Positions 15,172 through 24,164 of a stretch of DNA of 64,000 nucleotides are shown piece by piece; the stretch's first letter is position 1; every line of letters starts with the position of its first letter. A model generated the notes under the pieces. That model ran no database searches. It had not been told where the DNA came from and saw only the letters and a list, made by a program, of their open reading frames with translations. Origin of the DNA: Candidatus Peregrinibacteria bacterium (lineage in GTDB: Bacteria; Patescibacteriota; Gracilibacteria; UBA1369). Both the position numbers and the translations under genes were made by a program. The stretch spans positions 21,969-85,968 of the forward strand of contig JADZCU010000045.1 of assembly GCA_020851415.1 (NCBI GenBank), read 5' to 3'.

Positions 15172-16647
15172 ATGTTGAATACTTTAACTCTTACAGAAGC
15201 CAGCCAGGGTTTGCGTGACAAGAAATTTTCTTCGGTTGAACTTACCAAGGCTTGTCTTGATCAGATTAAAAAACATAATGAGGCTATGAATGCTTTTGTT
15301 TTGGTGACTGAGGATTTGGCTTTGAAACAGGCTGAAGCTGCTGATGCTGTTTTGGCAAAAGGCGGTGCGCATGTTCTTGCGGGTATTCCTATGGGTTTGA
15401 AAGATATTTTTAATACCAAGGGTGTCCGCACCACTTGTTGTTCAAAGATTATTCGTGATTTTGTGCCGCCTTATAATGCGACTGTTGTTGATAAATTATC
15501 CGATGCCGGAATGGTTTTGCTTGGGAAACTGAATATGGATGAGTTTGCCTGTGGTGGTTCTACCGAACATTCTTGTTTTGGAGTAACAAAGAACCCATGG
15601 GATTTGGAACGTGTAGCCGGTGGGTCGTCCGGTGGATCTGCAGCGGCTGTTGCTGCTGACATGGCTTACTATACTTTGGGTACCGATACGGGTGGATCTA
15701 TTCGCCAGCCGGCTTCATTGAGCGGTTGCGTGGGACTGAAAGTTACGTATGGCCGTGTGTCTCGCAGTGGTGTTACCGCCATGGCGTCTTCATGGGATAC
15801 CATTGGTCCGTTTGGAAAAACTGTTCAGGATACGGCTACGGTTTTGCAGGCGATTGCTGGACATGATGGCCGTGATGCGACAACTCCGATGGTTGATGTT
15901 CCTGATTACAGCAAGAGTTTGGGACAGTCCGTGCAGGGTTTAAAGATTGGCGTGCCAAAAGAGTATTTTGGAGAGGGGACTGATCCGGAAGTTGAAAAGG
16001 CTGTTCGTGATGCTTTGAAAGAGTATGAAAAAATGGGCGCAACTATTCATGAAGTGAGTTTGCCTTATACCAAATATGCGATTGCGGTTTATTACGTGGC
16101 AATGCCGGCGGAACTTTCTGCGAATCTGGCTCGTTTTGATGGTATTCGTTTTGGTTCTAAGCCAAGTACCGAAGCTGATTCACTTTTGGATTATTATTTG
16201 AAAGTTCGCAGTGAAGGTTTTGGGGATGAGATTAAGCGTCGTATTATGATCGGAACGTATGTGTTATCTGCAGGTTATTACGATGCCTACTACCGAAAGG
16301 CTCAAAAGGTTCGAACGCTTATTATCCAGGATTTTGAAAACGCTTTTAAGAATGTGGATGTGATGATTACTCCGGTATCACCGTTCCCAGCATTTAAGAT
16401 TGGCGAAAAGAAAGATGATCCACTCGCGATGTATTTGGCTGATGCACTCACTATTCCAGTGAGTTGCGCGGGCGTTCCCGCCATGAGTGTGCCTTGCGGG
16501 TTTAGTTCCGGTACTGCGACTGGCGGGAAGAAACTGCCAATCGGTATGCAAATTATCGGTCCTCAGTTTAGTGAGGATTTACTGTTCAAAGTTGGTTCTG
16601 CGTATGAGCAGGTGACTGAGTGGCATAAGATGAAACCAACGTTGTAA
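15172..16647 (+). CDS. gatA: Aspartyl/glutamyl-tRNA amidotransferase subunit A
   Basis: 491 residues from the ATG at 15172; a TTG extension at 15118 adds an unlikely leader. This amidase releases ammonia from glutamine for the tRNA-bound transamidation. The Ser-cisSer-Lys triad is visible: Lys in GLKDIF (about 77), Ser in GGSSGGSAAAV (about 152) and Ser in TDTGGSIRQP (about 176). The presence of gatCA suggests the cell makes Gln-tRNA or Asn-tRNA indirectly. The stop codon TAA forms the start of the second nested palindrome. Confidence 0.97.
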   Translation: MLNTLTLTEASQGLRDKKFSSVELTKACLDQIKKHNEAMNAFVLVTEDLALKQAEAADAVLAKGGAHVLAGIPMGLKDIFNTKGVRTTCCSKIIRDFVPPYNATVVDKLSDAGMVLLGKLNMDEFACGGSTEHSCFGVTKNPWDLERVAGGSSGGSAAAVAADMAYYTLGTDTGGSIRQPASLSGCVGLKVTYGRVSRSGVTAMASSWDTIGPFGKTVQDTATVLQAIAGHDGRDATTPMVDVPDYSKSLGQSVQGLKIGVPKEYFGEGTDPEVEKAVRDALKEYEKMGATIHEVSLPYTKYAIAVYYVAMPAELSANLARFDGIRFGSKPSTEADSLLDYYLKVRSEGFGDEIKRRIMIGTYVLSAGYYDAYYRKAQKVRTLIIQDFENAFKNVDVMITPVSPFPAFKIGEKKDDPLAMYLADALTIPVSCAGVPAMSVPCGFSSGTATGGKKLPIGMQIIGPQFSEDLLFKVGSAYEQVTEWHKMKPTL

Positions 16648-16767
16648 GCTTGATGAAAAAGCATCATCTACTTCGTCAAAGTCAGCAAAGCAGCTCAACG
16701 TACTTTGAGTACGTATCGCTTTACTTTGCTGACTTTTCCTCGTATCTGATACTTTTTGATCAAGCTT
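16646..16767 (+). repeat. Three-tier nested palindrome, copy 2
   Basis: Outer arms 16646-16671 and 16742-16767 pair at 22 of 26 positions and begin in the gatA stop codon. Middle arms 16678-16690 and 16724-16736 are a perfect 13 bp. The inner stem 16698-16704 with 16708-16714 is a perfect 7 bp with loop TTG. Shared with copy 1 are the unpaired segments TTCGT, AAAGCAGCTCA (partly in the stem), ATCGCTTT and CCTCGTA. It lies between convergent gatA and the TrmB-type regulator gene. Confidence 0.85.
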
Positions 16768-16782
16768 GAATTTTAGTTTTCT

Positions 16783-17679
16783 CTAAAAAAGACTGACCTG
16801 ATCTTCGGCAGGAGCTTCTTCTTTTTTCTCGGTTTTTTTGAGACCGCCGACTTTGCGGATGGTCATTTCCGGGGCTTCTGCAGGGGCAGCGCCAAACGCT
16901 GGTGCGTTGGTGCCGAATGCAGACACTTTGGCGTTGGCAAAGTTCCAGATCATTTCGAAGAGGGCGCGTTGAGTGTTGGCGATTTCGACACTTTCGATAA
17001 TCATGCCAATAAGTTCATCTTTGGTGGAGATGATGGAAACTTTGTTGTCGTAGATGTTGATTTCGTTGGTGAAATTGTATTGGTCTTTGGAGATCAATCT
17101 GATTTCGCGCATGGAGTCAGGGTCTTTTGCCTGGACGTTTTTTCCGTATTCATCGTCCAGTGCTATGCCGCGGAGTTGGATACCTTTTTCGATACGTTTT
17201 TGGACGTATTCTGTGTCGTATTCCGGCCAGGATTCACGGATAGCTTGTGAGTTGCAGTAGTTGAGAATTTCTGTGTTGCTGTTGAGAGTGTCTGAGTAAA
17301 TTCGTTTGATGCCTTCCAACCCTTCAAAGTACTGAATTTTTGGGTGGCTGGTTTCACCGCGGAGTCTTTTGAGTTCCGGGAGCGCTTTTTCCAGTTCATC
17401 GGCGCGTTTTTTGAACTCTTCGGTTACCAGGGCGGGATCGGTAGCTGTGTAGTACTTGATATCACGTTTGATCATGAAGTTTACCAGACCTTTTTTGCCG
17501 AGTTTTTCTAAAATGTCGTAGGTGGAAACACGGTTGATTTTGGCTTTGCTGCCGATGGCTGATACCGGGCTGGAGCCAAGTTCCAGCGCTGCCAGATATA
17601 CTTTTGCTTCTTTTGGTTGTAGCCCTAGTCCTTCGAGAATTTTGTGAATCATGGGGAAATTTTCATTAGGAAATTTCAT
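16783..17679 (-). CDS. TrmB-type transcriptional regulator
   Basis: 298 residues. Residues about 10-75 form a winged helix of the TrmB type (KEAKVYLAALELG, recognition part NRVSTYDILEKLGKKGLV). A coiled stretch at about 85-110 and a C-terminal domain with KIQYFEGLEGIKRIYSD and IYDNKVSII follow, as in the TrmB/phospholipase-D-like regulatory domain. The last about 50 residues are Ala-, Pro- and Lys-rich and end in DQVSLF. TrmB proteins are common in Archaea and often control sugar uptake; the ligand here is unknown. An internal ATG (M10) is an alternative start. Confidence 0.82.
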   Translation of the reverse strand: MKFPNENFPMIHKILEGLGLQPKEAKVYLAALELGSSPVSAIGSKAKINRVSTYDILEKLGKKGLVNFMIKRDIKYYTATDPALVTEEFKKRADELEKALPELKRLRGETSHPKIQYFEGLEGIKRIYSDTLNSNTEILNYCNSQAIRESWPEYDTEYVQKRIEKGIQLRGIALDDEYGKNVQAKDPDSMREIRLISKDQYNFTNEINIYDNKVSIISTKDELIGMIIESVEIANTQRALFEMIWNFANAKVSAFGTNAPAFGAAPAEAPEMTIRKVGGLKKTEKKEEAPAEDQVSLF

Positions 17680-17924
17680 GTCGGATGTACTGACAACACT
17701 ATAACAGTTTCTAAAATTATCGGGCGGCTGTAGCGGGATTTTGTCAATTTATTTTTGCTGTCGGAAGTTTCGACAGTGGGTGATTTTGTTTGGGGGCTTT
17801 TATTTTTGTTGAGCCAAAAATTATTCTGTCATACTTTTCAACTTGAATTTTTGAGCTTTCAGTTGTGTTGCAATTTGGCTTCCGGCTGAGTAGGTTATCA
17901 CTGTTTTTTCATAACAACTGTTGT
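17680..17924 (+). other. Divergent gap with a small hairpin
   Basis: About 245 bases between the divergent TrmB-type gene and the next plus-strand gene. It holds a 6-bp inverted repeat, CTGTCG (17758-17763) with CGACAG (17771-17776), about 80 bases upstream of the regulator start. This could be its operator. Nothing else is evident. Confidence 0.35.
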
Positions 17925-18593
17925 ATGTTTGGTGCACTGGGGGCGACTGTCCAACTTGAAGGATCTGATGGTAAGCTCAATTCTGCTGTAGATGGGAAAT
18001 CTGTTGAATCACGTACTGCCGACAGGGTTGTTTCGGATGGTGTTGAATTACAGGTAAAAAATACGCTCGCGGGGCGGACTTCAGACATGGATGCAGCTTT
18101 GGCATTAGCTGCTGATGTTGGAAATGTGGACAAAACTACGCAGCGGGATGTTGTGTTTTCTCAGGTTGGTCTTTCGTTTACTCCCTGGACGTTTAAGGTT
18201 TTTGTGACTGAATTTGCTGCTTCGGTGGAGGCACTTTCAAGGCAGGATCAGATGGAGGTTGTTCGCAGACTTTTGCATCATACATATCTTCAACTTCCTG
18301 ATATTAAGAACGCTTTTCCGGGGATTGAATGGAACGCGGAGTTGGCTCATTATCTGATTCAGCCCGGTTCTTTTTGGTCGATTTATTTGTATCCGCAGGA
18401 GTTTGGAGTGTTACCTGTGGAAGTTTTCCTGAAACTTTTGCAGTATAAAGGGCATGAAAGTTTGTATGCCGTTCGAAGATACGGCAAACTTTCAGCCGAG
18501 GATCAAGGGGTTTTTGATGCTGCTTTGAAAGAGGCGTCGGATTTAAAAACGCATACGGTTAAAGGCACGCTTTCACAAGAAGCTGCTCAATAG
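17925..18593 (+). CDS. Hypothetical protein, 222 residues
   Basis: Not recognised. The ATG at 17925 is chosen over the TTG at 17865, whose extra residues look like translated noncoding sequence. The first about 75 residues are polar and probably flexible. The remaining part is helical with aromatic patches (FTPWTFKVFV, PGSFWSIYLYPQEFG). No membrane segment or signal peptide. Its last 35 bases overlap the convergent holA gene. Confidence 0.55.
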   Translation: MFGALGATVQLEGSDGKLNSAVDGKSVESRTADRVVSDGVELQVKNTLAGRTSDMDAALALAADVGNVDKTTQRDVVFSQVGLSFTPWTFKVFVTEFAASVEALSRQDQMEVVRRLLHHTYLQLPDIKNAFPGIEWNAELAHYLIQPGSFWSIYLYPQEFGVLPVEVFLKLLQYKGHESLYAVRRYGKLSAEDQGVFDAALKEASDLKTHTVKGTLSQEAAQ

Positions 18594-19548
18594 CCAGGCG
18601 GAGTTCGGAATTGTCGTTGGTGACGGTTTTGATGCGGCCGCTTTTGGTGTCGATGTCGATTTTGAGGAGGGTTTGGTACAGTTGTGTGAGCTTTTCGATT
18701 GAGAAGTTTTTACTTTGACTGAGCGCGTTGGTTACGACAAACGGATGTTCTTTTATTTTGGCGACCATTTGATCTTTGCTCAGGTTTTGGTTGTGAAGGG
18801 TTTTTACCTGGATAAGGATGCGGACATGGCGCACCAGCATAAAGAAAATCTGGAAAAGATCCTGATTACTGGCTAAGAGATTTTGCAGGGTTTTGAAAGC
18901 GAGTTTAATATTTTTTTGGCCGAGGTAATCTGTGAGTTTGAAAACTGAAGCGTCTACATTAGCGCTGGCGAGTTTTTCGATGGCCTCAGTAGTGATTTGT
19001 TTGCCGTTACTGTACAGGGTGAGCTTTTCGAGTTCGTGGCTCATTTGCCAGAGATCAGGGCCGACAGTTTCGGCCAGAAGTCCGGCTTCTCGACTGGAAA
19101 TTGAGCCACCTTTTGCTTGTGTGGTTTTGGTAATCCATTGGACGAGTTCGAATTTTTCCAGATCCGGAAACTCAATTGCTTGTCCGATTTTGTTGAGACG
19201 TTTGTAGATGGCGGTACGGCCGTCCGGTTTTCCTCGTTCCAGGAAAACGACCACGTTGTAGTCGGGAATTTCTTCCAGCATATCTGCAACTTCCTGAAGA
19301 TCTGCTGTTGCTGCGTCTGCCAAAAAATCACGAATGACGATCAGTTTTTTTTCACTGAGAAAGGGAACGGTGGAGATCGCTTCCTGAAAATTGCTGGCGG
19401 TGAAATCTTCTCCCTGGAAAGTTTGCATGTTTAAATCACCGTATTTTTTGATAAATTCATCGGTCCAGTGTTTGATTTTATGCTGGGCTGAGAAGTGATC
19501 CGATCCGTGGAAAAGGTAGAGCGCTTTTTTGGCTTTGGCGGTGGGCAT
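18559..19548 (-). CDS. holA: DNA polymerase III delta subunit
   Basis: 329 residues, normal length. Family features include the N-terminal YLFHGSDHFSA, a central VVFLERGKPDGRTAIYK followed by WITKTTQAKGG, and the helical C-terminal domain with LTDYLGQKNIKLAFKTL and the end SELRLAIEQLLVKAC. It opens the sliding clamp as part of the clamp loader. It is transcribed alone; its start lies 254 bases from the end of the large surface protein gene. Confidence 0.93.
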   Translation of the reverse strand: MPTAKAKKALYLFHGSDHFSAQHKIKHWTDEFIKKYGDLNMQTFQGEDFTASNFQEAISTVPFLSEKKLIVIRDFLADAATADLQEVADMLEEIPDYNVVVFLERGKPDGRTAIYKRLNKIGQAIEFPDLEKFELVQWITKTTQAKGGSISSREAGLLAETVGPDLWQMSHELEKLTLYSNGKQITTEAIEKLASANVDASVFKLTDYLGQKNIKLAFKTLQNLLASNQDLFQIFFMLVRHVRILIQVKTLHNQNLSKDQMVAKIKEHPFVVTNALSQSKNFSIEKLTQLYQTLLKIDIDTKSGRIKTVTNDNSELRLAIEQLLVKACL

Positions 19549-19644
19549 GGGTTTTTAGAAGTTGTGGTTTTTAAAGTAGCATATTTAGTTTTTCTTGACG
19601 ATTATTTATGTGCGAATGGCTTAATAAAGACCTAAAATAGCCAT

Positions 19645-19668
19645 AAAAGTCTGCACGTGCAGACTTTT
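19645..19668. repeat. Perfect 24-base palindrome
   Basis: Perfectly self-complementary 24-base sequence centred on GCACGTGC, with arms ending in AAAAGTCT and AGACTTTT. It lies in the gap 19549-19802, about 100 bases upstream of holA on the minus strand. It could be an operator for a dimeric regulator or a loopless cruciform. No other gene is in this gap. Confidence 0.7.
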
Positions 19669-19706
19669 GAATTTAAAAATATTTCCTGATATTGCAAATT
19701 TATAAA

Positions 19707-19733
19707 GAAAACCCCGTTTGTGGCGGGGTTTTC
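19707..19733 (-). terminator. Intrinsic terminator after the surface protein gene
   Basis: Perfect 10-bp stem 19707-19716 with 19724-19733, loop TTTGTGG, flanked by A/T runs so it can work in both directions. It lies 70 bases past the stop of the 1376-residue gene. Confidence 0.8.
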
Positions 19734-19802
19734 TTGGTTTGTGGTTGCGGAGCTAGGACACCTGTTTTGTTTTTGTACGACGGTTGCCCGTTGGAACTTG
19801 TT

Positions 19803-22800
19803 TTAGCGTGCTACATCACTTTGGGTGACCGTTAAGATGTCGCGGAGGCCTGGCGGGGTGTTCAAGATAACACGTTCATCGAAACGAATTACTATTCCGG
19901 CTTCTTCCTGGGCAGGATCGCCTGCATAGAGGCGGCTGAGGAAGAGTGGTTCGATGTCGCCGTAGACTGAACCGAAGATTTCGAGTCTGTTGTCGTATGT
20001 TTTGGCGCTGTCACCTGTGTTGCCAGGGGATCCTGGGTAGAGGTGGCCTTTGTCGCCTTGACCTTGAACGAAGAATACTCCGGACATTTCTGTGACTGAT
20101 GGGTCTACGTAGACGTTACCGCCGAGAACGATGAAGGCGAGAGACGCTGTATCTGTTACGTTACATACTCCTCCGTTTTTGTTGCATGTTCCGTACTTGA
20201 TGTTGTTTTTGATGATCAGGTCGCCGTCTTCAACGATGATGGTTTTTGCTCCTTCACCGTCTGAGAGTGTGTAGTCTTGGTCTACTGTGAGGCTGCCTTT
20301 GACGCGGAGTACCTCAAGGTCCGGATTTGCGCCGGCAAGAGCTGCGAGCGATGTTGAAATGGTTGATGTTGGTTTCCAGCGTGAAATGCGGGTTTTGTTT
20401 TCTTCGATGCTGTTCACGATAGTTGTTTTTTTCCATTGTTCACCCGGTTGGAGTTTTACCTCACAAATCTGGCTTGAAAGGTTTTCCGATACACCTTGGC
20501 CATAGAATGGTTTGAGTGCAGGATCCAAACTTCCGGTTTGTCCTTCTGTACAGATTTCGTGACTGATGGAAACGATTTCTGTTGGGATACCGGTACTTGG
20601 TGTGTTTGGTGGTGGAGGTGGTGCTGGAGTGAGAATTACACCGGTTGTGCTCTTGTATTTAGAACATTTGCGGATATCTACACCTGCATCCAGATCTTTT
20701 TCCAGATATACGTCGCCGGCAGCACGAGTGAGGATGTACTGACAGAAGAGTTGTACTGTAGATGAACTGAAGAGTGGGTTGTCGGATTCAAGGAGTACTT
20801 CATCGTTTTCGTCTACTACTTTGTACTGAGCGCGAGCAACGTTGACGAACTTTTCCTGACAGATTTTTCCTTCTTTACAGCTGGCTTCTGTGAGTACAGG
20901 AGCTACTTTACCCTTGTATGTGATGGTAACCGGATTGCTTACTTTTACGAGTTCAATGCCGTTTAAGTCGGGACCGTTGTAGCAGTGTTCTTTGTCTGCA
21001 TCATCAGCGAGTGAAGTACATTCTGGAAGATCACCGTAACCTGCTTCTGAAATGTTTAAGCTGTCGTCGTAAGTAATTTCTCCGCCCGGTTGTGCGCCAT
21101 CTTCACCGTAGGTAATGCCCGGGATGCCCTGGTCGATAGTATCGGTGATGAAGGCGATAGTGTTTGGTTCAGATGGTGTGAATACGAGTTTGTATTCTAC
21201 AGATGTTTCTGTTGTGGCTACGCTTACTACTTTACGGTAGTCTTTGCCGATACGTCGGACATATTTTTCCAGAGTTGGAGGACGTTTGCCGGTATTGCGG
21301 TCGTCGTCACGGCAGGCTGCGTTGTTTGGTTCGTCTGTCGCATAGAGGTCGTACTCTGTGTTTGCCGGTACTTCTACACAACCTGGAACGTATTTAGTTT
21401 TTGTTTGGTTGCCGTATTCAATAGTGAAGCGACCGTTTTTGTCGATGTATTCATTGTTTGAGTCGACACAGATTTCGAAGTTGCCGTTTGGTAACTGTTT
21501 TTCTGTTGTGTCGAAGTATTCACATTTTTCGTTTTCGTTTGGTTTCTTGAATTTGTGAAGATCTTTACATATTCCCAGGCTGCTATCCGGAATGCCTGTA
21601 ATTGAGAGTACTTTTACTCCGGCTTCTGAATTGTCGGCATCGTTTGCTTCAAATCTTGTGAAGAAGTTTTTGCCGAAAGATTCTTGCTGGTTTGAGCTTG
21701 TTTCTGCCGGAGAGAAGTTGTCGAAGTTTCCGTCACCACTCCATTGAACTGTTGTTTCATGTGGGAGGCCGTCGTCGTTACCAATCAATACTGTGGCGTG
21801 AAGATTTGTTGTTCCATCTTCATCGAGTTTGTTTGGATCGAGTACGAGACCTGCACAGTATGGTTCGTCGTTGTCAGGTGCGTCACTTTCGGTTATTTCA
21901 CCCTTACAGATGGCTTTATTGCCATTGTTTGGCTCGGCTTCAAAGCTGCCTGATCCTGTGCCGTCCGGACTTGCGTTGTAGTAGTAGTCACAAACGTATG
22001 GGGCAGAGAAACTTGTATTGGCTGAATGCGGGTCTGATGGAATTGGACATGTTCCCGGGAAGAACGCGTTGGCGAAGTCGCTGGTTGGGCCTGTTGTGAA
22101 CCAGCCGTCACCGTTTTCTGACCAGTGAATATTTGATGGTTTGGTTCCATCTGTGTTTTCCGGGTCGGCTTTAATGAGTACACTTCCGCCTGCCGGTACA
22201 TCGATTGATGAACCAGGAGTTGCATTGAGTGCTTTACATTCGTTGTCCGGAGGAGTGTCAGTGATGGTTGTGCCGTTCTGACAAATTGGAGAGTTATCAA
22301 CACCTACCGGGACGCTGGTAACTTTTACGTTTACTGAAGCTGTGTCGGATGATGTGTTATAAGTGTTGGTGAAATTTGTACTGCTTGAGTGCGTTTGTGT
22401 TGTTCCACTTGAGAATGTACCGCTACCAACCTGAGACCAGGTTACTCCTGTGTTGTAACTGTTGCCGTCAGAGTAGGTAACTGTGGCACTTAAAGGTGTT
22501 GAACCCGGAGCTGTTAAGCCTGAAGGTGACAGAGTAATACCAGTACAGTATGGGTTTCCACCTGGTGGATTTTTTACTTTTACGCCGGCTGCACATTTTA
22601 CCGAATTGGCTGCGCCTGTGATGGCTGTAACTTTCGCTGTTACTTCACCGGTATTTGCCGCTGTGTTATATGAGTTGGTGAAATTTGTACTGCTTGAGTG
22701 TGTTTGTGTTGTTCCACCGGAGAATGTACCACTGCCAACCTGAGACCAGGTTATTGTTGTGTTGTAGCTGTTACCGTCGTCGAATGTAACAGTTGCCGTG

Positions 22801-23933
22801 TAGTTGGTTGTACCTGGGGCGTTTACTGTTGCAGGAGTTAAAGTGATGTCTTCACAAACTGCGTCTGGTGGCGGTGGAGTTGTTGGTTTCCATACTGTTG
22901 TTACTGTACCGATTGGTACCCAGTAGTATTTTGCTGTTGTGTTTACCGGATCACCGTATGGTCCTGGTGATGAATTGTTATATACTTCCGGATTGCTGGC
23001 GTAATCTACCGCACACCAACCGTTGCTTGGATTGCTCAAATTTGGTTTATCAGGACAACTTGGAGACAGGTTATAGTTGTTTTTATTTCCTGTATAAAGT
23101 ACTGCGTCACGAATCAGTACTCGTGATGTTGTTGTTCCTGTCCAGATTTTTGCCGGACTTTTATCATTTGCTTTGAGATATACGTTCATACCTTCCTCTG
23201 AATCCATTACTCCATTGGTGTTTGCCGGGAAGGAACGGTTGATATCTGTGCTTGTATTGAATGGGAAAATTTGTGGTGAGTCGCCGATATCTACTCCCGG
23301 GTTTTCACCTGATTCCCAAGGTTTTTTTGACCCGTCTACTGTACCAAAATCCCAGCGTAAAATTACTTTTCCACCGGAATTTGTTCTGGTGAGTTTGATT
23401 CCACCAAAGTGGTTTGGATCGTTATCTGTGGCACCATCTACACAATTTAAGAAATTGTCGTATGTTGTGCCTGATTGGCCACCGAAGACAGGACATTGTA
23501 ATTCTCCCAAATCGGTATTGTTTACTGCATCGCTTTGGACTGTGATTTCAAAAGCTGCGATATAGGATTTGTAGTAAAAATTGTCTTGAACGGAATTGTT
23601 GTAATAAAAATGACGGTGACGTGTCCATGGACCGTGAATGTTATCGTCTATAGCAGCCTGTTGGACTGTGTAAACGTTCTGAGCATCACTGTCAGATATT
23701 GGATTGTGTGGACCAGGGTATGGAGCATGCGTTTTACATGCGCTCTCGCTGAAATATTTAAGATATATGCTGGTATCACCCGCTGCATATACCCCACTTG
23801 GATTGAACGGATTGAGCATTTCCGTACAGTCAGGGCCGATTGCTCCGCCGACTGCGGCTGATGCCATCTGTCCGCCCAAACTTGCTGCCACTAAACTGGC
23901 AGTGAGCAAAAGATGTAGTGTTTTGTTTTTCAT
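19803..23933 (-). CDS. Large secreted surface protein with Ig-like repeats
   Basis: 1376 residues. An N-terminal signal peptide (KNKTLHLLLTASLVAA, cleavage near ASA-AV) indicates Sec export. The middle contains at least two closely similar Ig-like repeats (each with VTWSQVGSGTFS or ITWSQVGSGTFS and TQTHSSSTNFTN) and further Cys-containing Ig-like segments. About residues 930-1090 look like a DUF11-type adhesion domain. A Pro-rich linker (TPAPPPPPNTP) leads to a C-terminal domain with SLAFIVLGGNVY, EIFGSVYGDIEPLF and VIRFDERVILNTPPGLRDI, a type I have seen at the ends of large CPR surface proteins. No C-terminal sorting signal or membrane anchor is seen. Probable role in the cell envelope or host contact. 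It is the last gene of the 30856-19803 block. Confidence 0.8.
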   Translation of the reverse strand: MKNKTLHLLLTASLVAASLGGQMASAAVGGAIGPDCTEMLNPFNPSGVYAAGDTSIYLKYFSESACKTHAPYPGPHNPISDSDAQNVYTVQQAAIDDNIHGPWTRHRHFYYNNSVQDNFYYKSYIAAFEITVQSDAVNNTDLGELQCPVFGGQSGTTYDNFLNCVDGATDNDPNHFGGIKLTRTNSGGKVILRWDFGTVDGSKKPWESGENPGVDIGDSPQIFPFNTSTDINRSFPANTNGVMDSEEGMNVYLKANDKSPAKIWTGTTTSRVLIRDAVLYTGNKNNYNLSPSCPDKPNLSNPSNGWCAVDYASNPEVYNNSSPGPYGDPVNTTAKYYWVPIGTVTTVWKPTTPPPPDAVCEDITLTPATVNAPGTTNYTATVTFDDGNSYNTTITWSQVGSGTFSGGTTQTHSSSTNFTNSYNTAANTGEVTAKVTAITGAANSVKCAAGVKVKNPPGGNPYCTGITLSPSGLTAPGSTPLSATVTYSDGNSYNTGVTWSQVGSGTFSSGTTQTHSSSTNFTNTYNTSSDTASVNVKVTSVPVGVDNSPICQNGTTITDTPPDNECKALNATPGSSIDVPAGGSVLIKADPENTDGTKPSNIHWSENGDGWFTTGPTSDFANAFFPGTCPIPSDPHSANTSFSAPYVCDYYYNASPDGTGSGSFEAEPNNGNKAICKGEITESDAPDNDEPYCAGLVLDPNKLDEDGTTNLHATVLIGNDDGLPHETTVQWSGDGNFDNFSPAETSSNQQESFGKNFFTRFEANDADNSEAGVKVLSITGIPDSSLGICKDLHKFKKPNENEKCEYFDTTEKQLPNGNFEICVDSNNEYIDKNGRFTIEYGNQTKTKYVPGCVEVPANTEYDLYATDEPNNAACRDDDRNTGKRPPTLEKYVRRIGKDYRKVVSVATTETSVEYKLVFTPSEPNTIAFITDTIDQGIPGITYGEDGAQPGGEITYDDSLNISEAGYGDLPECTSLADDADKEHCYNGPDLNGIELVKVSNPVTITYKGKVAPVLTEASCKEGKICQEKFVNVARAQYKVVDENDEVLLESDNPLFSSSTVQLFCQYILTRAAGDVYLEKDLDAGVDIRKCSKYKSTTGVILTPAPPPPPNTPSTGIPTEIVSISHEICTEGQTGSLDPALKPFYGQGVSENLSSQICEVKLQPGEQWKKTTIVNSIEENKTRISRWKPTSTISTSLAALAGANPDLEVLRVKGSLTVDQDYTLSDGEGAKTIIVEDGDLIIKNNIKYGTCNKNGGVCNVTDTASLAFIVLGGNVYVDPSVTEMSGVFFVQGQGDKGHLYPGSPGNTGDSAKTYDNRLEIFGSVYGDIEPLFLSRLYAGDPAQEEAGIVIRFDERVILNTPPGLRDILTVTQSDVAR
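22371..22480 (-). repeat. Tandem Ig-repeat unit, DNA copy B
   Basis: This stretch is nearly identical to 22680-22789, offset 309 bases (103 codons). The near-identity at DNA level suggests recent duplication or gene conversion between the two Ig-like repeats of the surface protein. Confidence 0.8.
22680..22789 (-). repeat. Tandem Ig-repeat unit, DNA copy A
   Basis: Partner of 22371-22480. Differences are few and scattered, mostly at third codon positions, and the shared GSGTFS/TQTHSSS region is the most conserved. Confidence 0.8.
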
Positions 23934-23944
23934 GGTGTCAAAAA

Positions 23945-24151
23945 TTAAATATCAGCGGGAGTGGCACCGGCAGCCTGCAAATCTGTTGAAATTACGGCCG
24001 GTGGTGTGTTGGTATCACCAGGAAGTGAACCATTTTGTTTTGTTACCTGGTTCATTGAATTCAAACTGACCAGAAGCACGAGAACTACTACTGCAACGAT
24101 GGCAAATTTGAATCCAAGATTGTTTTGTTTTTTGTTTTTATGTGTAGTCAT
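23945..24151 (-). CDS. Small single-pass membrane protein
   Basis: 68 residues: a basic polar start (MTTHKNKKQNN), one helix at about 14-30, then an external polar tail ending GATPADI. The giant protein just upstream ends with the similar GATPDDI. It lies 11 bases from the surface protein gene and 13 bases from the giant gene, so they are probably co-transcribed. Function unknown. Confidence 0.65.
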   Translation of the reverse strand: MTTHKNKKQNNLGFKFAIVAVVVLVLLVSLNSMNQVTKQNGSLPGDTNTPPAVISTDLQAAGATPADI

Positions 24152-24164
24152 AGTGGATTAATTT

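Noticed and set aside
22371..22789. CRISPR-like repeat array
   Set aside because: The repeats are coding Ig-like units of 309 bases in frame, with no spacers. No CRISPR array was seen in the window.
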